From UBA4664 sp038244585 (lineage in GTDB: Bacteria > Patescibacteriota > Saccharimonadia > UBA4664), in contig JBBRTI010000015.1 of NCBI GenBank assembly GCA_038244585.1, forward strand, positions 1 to 17,973: a DNA stretch of 17,973 bases, written 5' to 3'. Under the pieces are notes generated by a model that worked only from the letters and a program-made list of their open reading frames with translations, did not search any database and was not told where the DNA came from. Below are positions 8,197 to 13,337 of this stretch, piece after piece; the stretch's first letter is position 1, and each line of letters opens with the position of its first letter. A program made the translations under genes and the position numbers.

Positions 8197-8225
8197 TATG
8201 CTCCAAGCATATGATGAGCGCTCAT
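8197..8225. promoter_or_regulatory. Putative operator: two adjacent inverted repeats over the sugar-operon promoter
   Basis: ATGAGCGCTCAT (8214-8225) is a perfect 12-bp palindrome with a central CG, the style of LacI/GalR-family operators, and sits between the -35 and -10. TATGCT-CCA-AGCATA (8197-8211) is a second inverted repeat whose one arm is the -10 box. A repressor bound to either would block the polymerase. The cognate regulator is not in the window. Confidence 0.5.
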
Positions 8226-8234
8226 ACCTGTAAA
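8206..8234 (-). promoter_or_regulatory. Promoter of the trehalase-GH13-ROK operon
   Basis: On the minus strand TTTACA (8229-8234, five of six) and TATGCT (8206-8211) are exactly 17 bp apart. Transcription would start near 8199, leaving a leader of about 20 nt. A 12-bp palindrome fills the spacer and an inverted repeat covers the -10. Confidence 0.7.
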
Positions 8235-8237
8235 GAA

Positions 8238-8292
8238 ACAAAAAACCAGCCAAGGCTGGTGGACTAAAGTACTTATGCTAATTCAAGCTATA
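8238..8292 (-). ncRNA. Candidate ~55-nt small RNA or attenuated leader
   Basis: This is the stretch from the predicted start of the strong promoter to the end of the terminator's T run. It contains no useful open frame and ends in the ACCAGC/GCTGGT hairpin. It may be a free small RNA, or the aborted leader of a longer sugar-operon mRNA made when the terminator is bypassed. It rests only on promoter and terminator spacing. Confidence 0.4.
8240..8260 (-). terminator. Intrinsic terminator upstream of the sugar operon
   Basis: On the minus strand the hairpin ACCAGC-CTTG-GCTGGT is followed directly by six T residues. It stands between the LCP gene and the sugar operon promoter and would stop transcripts coming from the promoter at 8299-8327 and any LCP readthrough. 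Confidence 0.8.
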
Positions 8293-8298
8293 CGTTCA

Positions 8299-8327
8299 TT
8301 TATAACCCGCTGAATTGTACTTGTCAA
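8299..8327 (-). promoter_or_regulatory. Near-consensus promoter with no gene of its own
   Basis: On the minus strand TTGACA (8322-8327, perfect) and TATAAA (8299-8304, five of six) are 17 bp apart. Predicted start is near 8292. The next element downstream is the terminator at 8240-8260, not an open frame. A short inverted repeat, TTGTC-G-GACAA (8330-8340), lies just upstream of the -35. Confidence 0.7.
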
Positions 8328-8372
8328 ACTTGTCGGACAAATGGTTATTAAGACGGGCGTTATTACCCCGGC

Positions 8373-9392
8373 CTAGTTGGGTTTGAAGATATTCTTGACC
8401 CGCTCACGGATTGCTTCAAAGGTACCGTCCACTGGGATGAGGTCGCTCGATCCGCCGGCATTTCTCAAATAGCCACCTGGAGCGGTCGAGAGTACCAGGT
8501 TGACCGGCTGGTTGGCTTTGGCCTTCTGCCAGCCTTGCGCCAGCTGCAGCAGCTGCACCGAGCCCATATCGGTCCTGAGGCTCTTATGGAGCGCATCCAC
8601 CAGCGGTACCAAGACTAGGGGGTTGGCCAGGTTCTGCCACCGCACCATCTTGTCACGGACCAGACTCATCACTTCCTGCTGGCGCGCCGCCCGGCCGAAA
8701 TCGTCGCCACACGTGCCCTTGCGGCAGCGCACGTACTTGAGGGCGGTCGAACCGTCCATGTGCTGATGCCCGGGTTTGATATCTATGCCACAGGACTTGT
8801 ACTGGTTGTCGTCGCAGGGGTATTCACTGTCGAAGAGGCGGTTTTTGACGTCAACATCGATGCCACCGACCGCATCTACTAAGCCTACCAGTCCGGAAAA
8901 ATCCGTCTGAACAAAATAATGAATCGGAATGTCGAGAGTATCGCTGACGGTTTGCTCTGCCAGTTTGGTGCCGCCATGAACGTTGGCGGAATTGATTTTG
9001 GCGTAGCCGAAATCCGGTAATTTAACCCTCAAATCGCGCGGCAGACTGATTTGGGCTACCCGGCCGTCGGGGATATCGTAGCTGAGCACCATCATTGTAT
9101 CGGTGAGGCCCTCTCCGGCATGTCCCGGGTCGCCTAGTCCCAGTATCAGGACGTTGGTCCGGCCGCTGCCATCACGGGCTAAGGGCGTCAAATCAAACGG
9201 TTGAGTAGATATTTTTACAACGATTGAAGCGATATAGGCGGCATAGACCAAAGCGGCAAACAAGACCAGAAGCAGGGTGATAACCAGAGTCCGCTTGACC
9301 CTGCCGGGCCGCGGTGCTCGTACCGGCTTCTGGGATGTCGGTTCTAGGCCGCTAACATATTCTTCAGGTGTCGGCATATAAGGGCGTTCCAT
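8373..9392 (-). CDS. LytR-CpsA-Psr (LCP) family cell-wall ligase
   Basis: A 339-residue membrane protein. After a ~35-residue Pro/Arg-rich cytoplasmic tail comes one transmembrane helix (about 36-59, LVITLLLVLFAALVYAAYIA), then an extracytoplasmic LCP domain. Typical marks are TNVLILGLGD (79-88), GLTDTMMVLSYD (95-106), ISLPRDLRVKLPDFGYAKIN (114-133), DALHxS-type C-terminal helices and the FGRAARQQEVM motif (232-242) with the conserved arginines. LCP enzymes move polyprenyl-pyrophosphate-linked glycopolymers onto peptidoglycan or proteins. The start at ATG 9392 is favoured because a good promoter ends 7 nt before it; the longer frame's TTG at 9428 is part of the -35 box. A cysteine pair region (around CDDNQYKSCG and CRKGTCG) could form disulfides. 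Confidence 0.93.
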   Translation of the reverse strand: MERPYMPTPEEYVSGLEPTSQKPVRAPRPGRVKRTLVITLLLVLFAALVYAAYIASIVVKISTQPFDLTPLARDGSGRTNVLILGLGDPGHAGEGLTDTMMVLSYDIPDGRVAQISLPRDLRVKLPDFGYAKINSANVHGGTKLAEQTVSDTLDIPIHYFVQTDFSGLVGLVDAVGGIDVDVKNRLFDSEYPCDDNQYKSCGIDIKPGHQHMDGSTALKYVRCRKGTCGDDFGRAARQQEVMSLVRDKMVRWQNLANPLVLVPLVDALHKSLRTDMGSVQLLQLAQGWQKAKANQPVNLVLSTAPGGYLRNAGGSSDLIPVDGTFEAIRERVKNIFKPN

Positions 9393-9399
9393 AATGGTT

Positions 9400-9428
9400 A
9401 TTGTAGGGCGAAGCTGACCGCCTGCCAA
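9400..9428 (-). promoter_or_regulatory. Promoter giving a leaderless LCP transcript
   Basis: On the minus strand TTGGCA (9423-9428) and TACAAT (9400-9405) each match five of six consensus bases and are exactly 17 bp apart. The -10 ends 7 nt before the ATG at 9392, so the mRNA should begin at or one base before the start codon. Confidence 0.7.
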
Positions 9429-9434
9429 GTCACC

Positions 9435-9635
9435 CTACTCCGCATGGCGGGCCAAATGCCATTTATGACAGTACCGGCACCGGTAAGGGGCAGTACGACC
9501 ACCCGCCTCGCCGTATTGCCAGCCAGCGTAGGCGCGGGCGGCCACCGCGGCCTCGCGGGACTGCCAAGTCAGCTTTGCCAGGCAGGCCGCTTCCCGGCGC
9601 TGCTGGTCCTCTTCACTGATGCCAAAAAAATCCAT
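9435..9635 (-). CDS. Small zinc-ribbon-like protein
   Basis: A 66-residue protein ending in YRCRYCHKWHLARHAE, where CxxCH and WH plus a later His could bind one zinc ion. Short proteins with a C-terminal CxxCxxWHL motif are common in actinobacteria, their phages and related genomes, but their role is unknown to me. The first half is Glu/Gln/Arg/Ala-rich and probably helical. The ATG at 9635 is preferred over the in-frame ATG at 9653, since TACAAT ends 6 nt before 9635 and overlaps codons 3-4 of the longer form. It lies upstream of the LCP gene on the same strand, with the LCP promoter overlapping its end, and diverges from the lipoprotein gene. Confidence 0.65.
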   Translation of the reverse strand: MDFFGISEEDQQRREAACLAKLTWQSREAAVAARAYAGWQYGEAGGRTAPYRCRYCHKWHLARHAE

Positions 9636-9641
9636 AGCAAT

Positions 9642-9647
9642 ATTGTA
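9642..9647 (-). promoter_or_regulatory. -10 box TACAAT placed for a leaderless zinc-ribbon gene transcript
   Basis: TACAAT on the minus strand ends exactly 6 nt before the ATG at 9635. The corresponding -35 is weak (TCAATA at 17 bp) and overlaps the region of the divergent lipoprotein promoter. Confidence 0.45.
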
Positions 9648-9655
9648 ACGCATTA

Positions 9656-9677
9656 GACATTAATTATTGACATTAAT
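9656..9677. repeat. 9-bp direct repeats in the divergent promoter region
   Basis: GACATTAAT occurs at 9656-9664 and 9669-9677, a period of 13 bp. The second copy overlaps the TTGACA -35 of the lipoprotein gene and a 10-bp palindrome ACATTAATGT (9670-9679). It may be a regulator site or chance in AT-rich DNA. Confidence 0.4.
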
Positions 9678-9697
9678 GTAAAACCTGTTATTATAAT
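9667..9697 (+). promoter_or_regulatory. Promoter of the lipoprotein gene
   Basis: Perfect TTGACA (9667-9672) and perfect TATAAT (9692-9697), with a long 19-bp spacer. The leader of roughly 40 nt carries a strong Shine-Dalgarno AGGAG (9733-9737) 5 nt before the ATG at 9743. Confidence 0.7.
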
Positions 9698-9742
9698 GCC
9701 AGTTCAATCGTACCTTCCATTTTCCCAGTCCTAGGAGAGACC

Positions 9743-10540
9743 ATGACGTTCGGCCAGCGGTTAGCTACCATGGGCTCTGCGCTCATGGTTGTAGTTTTTG
9801 CCCTCTCTGCGTGCAGCGGGGGTACTCCAGCTCCCCACACGGTCAACGCCGTGCCAATTACGCTGGACTCAATCAGCCCAGCACCAACGACGGCGGTTAC
9901 ACCCAGTCCGTCTCCCACCTCGACGGCCGCCACGGCACCTGCCACGACCGCTCCACGGCCCTCGCCCACCACGTCAGCCCCCAAGGCGAGTTCCGCTTCA
10001 ACGGTTTCAAAGCCTCGTCCCGCAGCATCGGCGGCTTCGCCGAACGTTCAACCGACCACGGCTCGCCCGTTGATTCAGTCTTCCACGCTTGCGTGGAATA
10101 ACCGTAACTGCCTTTACCAGTGGGACGGCGTCCGCTGGGTCTTCCGTAACATGTGCCGCACACCGCAGCCCAACGGAGCACCCGACTTCGCATACAGGGA
10201 CGACAACGATAAGTTGTTGTTCACTGCCACTACAAGCGCAAGCTTGAAGCTGGTATGGTGGACGGATGCAAAACTGCAGTACCAGCAACTGACGAACTAT
10301 GCCCCTGACGCTTACGGCGAGGCAGTCTTTTTTCTCCAGCAGGCCAGTTTTGACGGCATCGATCTGCTGAGCCTAGACGCCTTCTTCGCCGCAACGGCCC
10401 AGAAGCAGCAGTTCCAAGCCTCTCATCCCAGCGCCGACCTGACGCCGGGCACCCGCAGCTCCCAATGGACTGTTTTCCGCAGCACCTGGTGGCCGGCCAT
10501 CTCGGCCAGTACCTGCTCGGCAGCCTACCGCTGCCCATAG
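9743..10540 (+). CDS. Secreted lipoprotein with Ser/Thr/Pro-rich linker
   Basis: A 265-residue protein with a lipoprotein signal: hydrophobic core about 12-21 and lipobox LSAC with acylated Cys24. Residues about 44-108 are almost entirely Ser, Thr, Pro and Ala, an extended linker of the kind that is often O-glycosylated; this genome encodes a PMT O-mannosyltransferase (1346-2737). The C-terminal part (about 113-265) is a compact Trp/Tyr-rich domain with four cysteines (123, 138, 258, 264) that could form two disulfides. I do not recognise this domain. Its start is secure: consensus promoter boxes and AGGAG five bases before ATG. The composition of the C-terminal domain suggests a surface-exposed binding or adhesion role, but that is only inference. 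A bidirectional terminator follows. Confidence 0.85.
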   Translation: MTFGQRLATMGSALMVVVFALSACSGGTPAPHTVNAVPITLDSISPAPTTAVTPSPSPTSTAATAPATTAPRPSPTTSAPKASSASTVSKPRPAASAASPNVQPTTARPLIQSSTLAWNNRNCLYQWDGVRWVFRNMCRTPQPNGAPDFAYRDDNDKLLFTATTSASLKLVWWTDAKLQYQQLTNYAPDAYGEAVFFLQQASFDGIDLLSLDAFFAATAQKQQFQASHPSADLTPGTRSSQWTVFRSTWWPAISASTCSAAYRCP

Positions 10541-10568
10541 GCCTAAAAGGATTCTCATTGAGGACCCA

Positions 10569-10606
10569 AAAGGGCTCCGACCACCTTTGGTCGGAGCCCT
10601 TTCTCT
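10569..10606. terminator. Bidirectional terminator between the lipoprotein and FKBP genes
   Basis: A perfect 14-bp stem (10569-10582 with 10589-10602) with a 6-nt loop; the plus strand continues CTCTTT and the minus strand TTTTGGG. It separates two convergent genes. Confidence 0.9.
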
Positions 10607-10617
10607 TTCAGCTACGG

Positions 10618-11043
10618 TTATTTAACTTCGAGTAGCTCGATATCGAACACCAGGACGGATCCGGCAGGGATAGACCCAACTGGTCGGTCACCGTATCCGG
10701 CCACTGGCGGGACGATCAGACGCCGCTTGCCGCCAACTTTCATCCCGATAGTACCTTCTTCCCAGCCGGTAATTACCTGGCGCTGGCCGGGTGTGAAGCT
10801 AAACGGCACCCCGCGGCCGTAGGACTCGTCAAAGACCTGTCCGTCCGTCAACCAACCGCGGTAATGCACCGTAATCTGATTGCCGGGCTTAACTTCGGCG
10901 CCGCTGCCAGCGGTAATTTCCTCAACAATCACCTTGTCGGCCGATTTGTACTGGGCATATTGGGAAAAATCCGGGGTGGAGTTATTGTCATTGTTGACCG
11001 TATTTTGGTCCATAATAGGCTCGCTTCCTGTTGTACTTGTCAT
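10618..11043 (-). CDS. FKBP-type peptidyl-prolyl cis-trans isomerase
   Basis: A 141-residue protein that speeds proline isomerisation in protein folding. An Asn/Ser-rich, probably disordered N-terminus (1-35) precedes a full FKBP domain: VHYRGWLTDGQVFDES (59-74), PFSFTPGQRQVITGWEEG (80-97), GMKVGGKRRLIVPP (100-113), AGYGDR (115-120) and IPAGSVLVFDIELLEV (125-140). The aromatic pocket residues (Tyr, Phe-Asp, Trp, Tyr) are all present, so it should be active. No signal peptide or membrane helix is seen, hence cytoplasmic. The start is uncertain: ATG 11043 is used here; ATG 11013 has a weak GGAAG upstream; the TTG at 11061 overlaps a likely -10 box; GTG 11052 is also possible. It diverges from the methyltransferase gene. 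Confidence 0.93.
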   Translation of the reverse strand: MTSTTGSEPIMDQNTVNNDNNSTPDFSQYAQYKSADKVIVEEITAGSGAEVKPGNQITVHYRGWLTDGQVFDESYGRGVPFSFTPGQRQVITGWEEGTIGMKVGGKRRLIVPPVAGYGDRPVGSIPAGSVLVFDIELLEVK

Positions 11044-11060
11044 AATTCTCACATATTTCA

Positions 11061-11090
11061 ATCGTATGAAGTCTGAATCGCAAATTTAAA
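11061..11090 (-). promoter_or_regulatory. Possible FKBP promoter
   Basis: On the minus strand TTTAAA (11085-11090) and TACGAT (11061-11066) are 18 bp apart. Start of transcription would be near 11054, giving an 11-nt leader to ATG 11043. Confidence 0.4.
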
Positions 11091-11143
11091 CTACATCACC
11101 TAACAGTGTAACATCCCGTCGGGCGGCGCAGCAGTAAAAGGTA

Positions 11144-11149
11144 TAGAAT
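11144..11149 (+). promoter_or_regulatory. -10 box TAGAAT placed for a leaderless methyltransferase transcript
   Basis: TAGAAT ends 7 nt before the ATG at 11157; the overlapping TATAGA (11142-11147) is an alternative. No clear -35 lies at the right distance. Confidence 0.4.
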
Positions 11150-11156
11150 ATGGCTA

Positions 11157-11939
11157 ATGGATAGTTATAAAAGTTTTTCCCGCTTCTACGATGACGTCAT
11201 GGGAGACCGCTCCGACGTGATCAAGGTCGTGAGTAACTGTATCAATGAAGCCTTCCCTGCCGCCCGGAGCCTGCTGGAGCTAGGATGCGGAACCGGTTCC
11301 ATCCTAGCAGGTCTAAGCGACCGCTTCACGGTTACCGGCATCGACATATCGCCGGAAATGTTGAGACAGGCACAACAGAAACTGCCAAATACTCACCTGC
11401 ATTTGGGAGACATCACCCGCTTTGACCTGGGTGAGCACTATGACGTGGTCATCTGCGTCTTTGATACCATAAACCACCTCCTCGACCTGGGCCTCTGGCG
11501 GTCAACTTTTGCCAACGCCGCCCGCCATCTTAATGACGGCGGTCTCTTCCTCTTCGATACTCTCACTATCGGCCGCTTGGATGATGAGATTTTCATGCCT
11601 ACCTACTCTGAAGCCTTCGCCACCGGCTCGATCGAGATAACCACCACGCGCGGGCGCGACGGCGAAGTCGCCAACGCCATCACATTCCAGCAGCCCCAGC
11701 CTGACGGCCTGATCCAGGTTTTCGAGGAAGACCTGCATGAGGCGGCCTTCCCCCTCTCAGATATCGCCGCCGGCCTGGCAGCCGATTTCAACATAATCAA
11801 AGCCTTCACCTCCGACGGCAACCCTCCCACTGACGATTCTGAGCGCGTCTATTTCCTCTGCCGTAAAAAAATAAAAGGGCCCTCCGTGATGGAGGACCTT
11901 AAGGCTCAGGCTTATTCTCTGAGGCAGGCGGAGATATAA
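11157..11939 (+). CDS. Class I SAM-dependent methyltransferase
   Basis: A 260-residue cytoplasmic enzyme with a standard Rossmann methyltransferase fold: motif I LLELGCGTGS (39-48), the acidic end of strand 2 in VTGIDISPEML (59-69), LGDITRFD (82-89), motif IV YDVVICVFDTINHL (94-107) and LNDGGLFLFDT (124-134). A short N-terminal helix with SFSRFYDDVM (6-15) is usual in the UbiE/Tam-like group. The substrate cannot be told from sequence. The conserved fold ends near YFLCRKK (~237); the last 22 residues are encoded by DNA that also forms the terminator of the convergent neighbour, so this tail may not be functionally conserved. The 3' end overlaps that neighbour by 28 bp. Confidence 0.9.
   Translation: MDSYKSFSRFYDDVMGDRSDVIKVVSNCINEAFPAARSLLELGCGTGSILAGLSDRFTVTGIDISPEMLRQAQQKLPNTHLHLGDITRFDLGEHYDVVICVFDTINHLLDLGLWRSTFANAARHLNDGGLFLFDTLTIGRLDDEIFMPTYSEAFATGSIEITTTRGRDGEVANAITFQQPQPDGLIQVFEEDLHEAAFPLSDIAAGLAADFNIIKAFTSDGNPPTDDSERVYFLCRKKIKGPSVMEDLKAQAYSLRQAEI
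11865..11900 (-). terminator. Terminator of the 11912 gene, inside the methyltransferase coding region
   Basis: On the minus strand a stem (AAGG.CCTCC with GGAGG..CCTT, loop ATCAC) is followed by TTATTTTTTT. The stem is interrupted by a small internal loop. It lies 12 nt past the stop codon of the minus-strand gene. Confidence 0.75.
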
Positions 11940-12367
11940 ACGTCGTCGGTGACTCCATGCTGCAACAAACTGCTCACACGCGTTTGCGCCTTCAGGCCGG
12001 CGGCAATGGCCAACCGCGTGCTAGAGACGTCCGGAAACTCCTGGGCTAGTTCTCGCACCCACTCATAACCGGGAGCTTCAAACAAAGTGCCGAGGGAGTC
12101 GCTGACCTTCTTATAGGCAGCAGAAACCGCCTGCAGGGAGTCAATCTCGCGTTCGCTGCCCTGGTAGTTAACTACCTGACAGTTTCCACTCGGTAATGGA
12201 CGAATCGATTGGAGGCGGGTTGCCGTAAGGAGATTGCAAACAGTGGCTTCGGTCAGCTCCTGGAAGGCCAGGAGTTCAATTGCTACAGGCAGCGAGTGCG
12301 ATAGTGTTTTGCCACCGATAATCAGCTTGCCGTCCGGGCCTTCAATGCGGCTGGATATTGTCAGCAT
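11912..12367 (-). CDS. Conserved-looking protein of unknown function
   Basis: A 151-residue soluble protein that I do not recognise. It begins MLTISSRIEGPDGKLIIGGK, and the rest looks like mixed alpha/beta with a helical C-terminal half (AVSAAYKKVSDSLG, VRELAQEFPDVSS) and no membrane segment or catalytic motif. Two cysteines in the middle and one near the C-terminus show no metal-site spacing. The start at ATG 12367 is chosen because AAGGA lies 6 nt upstream; the frame is open back to an ATG at 12436 but that extension has no such site. It converges on and overlaps the methyltransferase gene, and has its own terminator. Function is unknown. Confidence 0.7.
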   Translation of the reverse strand: MLTISSRIEGPDGKLIIGGKTLSHSLPVAIELLAFQELTEATVCNLLTATRLQSIRPLPSGNCQVVNYQGSEREIDSLQAVSAAYKKVSDSLGTLFEAPGYEWVRELAQEFPDVSSTRLAIAAGLKAQTRVSSLLQHGVTDDVYISACLRE

Positions 12368-12482
12368 GATAATTCCTTCCGGAAACTTCGCCGATTGGCA
12401 TTTGGGTAAAGGTACGAGCTGTCGCTTACGTCCCATTCTGGCACAGCCTGGATGTCTAAGTCCACCCGGAACGGCTGGTGGC

Positions 12483-12512
12483 TGGACTGGCTGGTATCAC
12501 GTGGAGTACACT
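12483..12512 (+). promoter_or_regulatory. Possible promoter of the small membrane protein gene
   Basis: TGGACT (12483-12488) and TACACT (12507-12512) with an 18-bp spacer, leaving a leader of about 33 nt that contains the Shine-Dalgarno at 12541. Weak matches. Confidence 0.3.
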
Positions 12513-12551
12513 AATTCAACTCCCATTAGACCCTACGATAAGGAGAGAACA

Positions 12552-13001
12552 ATGCTTGAAATCATCGCCAGGCAACGGCTGCCGTTCGTCATTCTATTTT
12601 CCGTCATCATGGTCGCCGCCTTTTGGCGTGGCGGTTGGCGTAGCCGCCTCATGGGCGCGGCGGTGGGAACCATGACCGGCTCGGCCGTCGTCATGGTGGC
12701 CATCTTATTCAACACCACCCAACTTTGGTGGCTGCCTCCTGGCAAGCAGACACCGCTCACTTTCGATGTTCCCGAGCTGCTCCACCCCATCGTGGCCCCC
12801 GTGGAGGCCATTGCCGCCGACCAGCTCCACCTCCAGGCCGCCGTAGTTGCCATGCAGAACTTGGCCTACTACGCCCTGGCGGTCGTGGTGGCAATGATTG
12901 TCTTCAACGGTCTGATGATCTGGAAGTATATCGAATTCCAGCGCGACGTGCGCTTTGTCAGGCAGGTGCTCAAAAACAATCCCCGGCTGCTCGATGATTA
13001 G
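12552..13001 (+). CDS. Small integral membrane protein of unknown function
   Basis: A 149-residue protein with three likely transmembrane helices: about 9-25 (RLPFVILFSVIMVAAFW), 34-53 (MGAAVGTMTGSAVVMVAILF) and 101-120 (AYYALAVVVAMIVFNGLMIW). A loop of about 45 residues between helices 2 and 3 carries PELLHPIVAPVEAIAADQLH, and the C-terminal tail is Arg/Lys-rich (RDVRFVRQVLKN). The start is well supported: AAGGAGAG (12540-12547) precedes ATG 12552 with a 6-nt gap from AGGAG. The frame is open to 12234 but the upstream part overlaps the antisense gene and lacks a site. I do not recognise the family, and its neighbours give no functional hint. Confidence 0.8.
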   Translation: MLEIIARQRLPFVILFSVIMVAAFWRGGWRSRLMGAAVGTMTGSAVVMVAILFNTTQLWWLPPGKQTPLTFDVPELLHPIVAPVEAIAADQLHLQAAVVAMQNLAYYALAVVVAMIVFNGLMIWKYIEFQRDVRFVRQVLKNNPRLLDD

Positions 13002-13008
13002 CCGTGGA

Positions 13009-13040
13009 ACCTCCGTCTCGATATCGTGGCGGAGGTATTT
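13009..13040 (+). terminator. Probable terminator of the small membrane protein gene
   Basis: A 7-bp stem ACCTCCG (13009-13015) with CGGAGGT (13030-13036), a 14-nt loop containing the palindrome CGATATCG, then ATTTATTG. The long loop and mixed tail make it weaker than the others. Confidence 0.55.
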
Positions 13041-13264
13041 ATTGTTAAAATCGTTGTAAAAATATCATCAATATTGTTCTAAATTACTGTTTCGACCTAC
13101 TGGATTGATATCAGCTTTACGCCAAATATTAGCATCGACCCGCCAAGAATATCTCTGTGTTATATGCCCCCTTACTCTTGTGACGTCGGCAATGAATCCT
13201 ATTTTTGTTATCTTAAATATTGAGACGGTTGTATCAGACTCGTCATGGCCTCTTTTCTCGCCAG
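13041..13264. other. AT-rich intergenic stretch with no recognised gene
   Basis: This is the core of the only gap above 300 bases (13002-13337), bounded by two terminators. It is clearly AT-richer than the flanking genes. I see no tRNA, no convincing open frame with a Shine-Dalgarno and no repeat. A 97-codon frame at 13105-13398 runs through the GlgP terminator into GlgP antisense and is rejected. It may be a decayed gene or an unseen RNA. Confidence 0.5.
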
Positions 13265-13268
13265 CCGT

Positions 13269-13315
13269 TAAAAAAGTAAAAGACCCAGGTTCCGCCGATT
13301 GGCAGAACCTGGGTC
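13269..13315 (-). terminator. Terminator of glgP
   Basis: On the minus strand an 11-bp perfect stem GACCCAGGTTC/GAACCTGGGTC (13282-13292 with 13305-13315, loop 12 nt) is followed by TTTTACTTTTTT. It lies about 23 bp past the GlgP stop. Confidence 0.9.
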
Positions 13316-13337
13316 ATAAATGTAATAACCGGCCAGT

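Noticed and set aside
12234..12551. N-terminal extension of the small membrane protein frame
   Set aside because: It overlaps the antisense 11912-12367 gene, and a strong Shine-Dalgarno sits right before ATG 12552.
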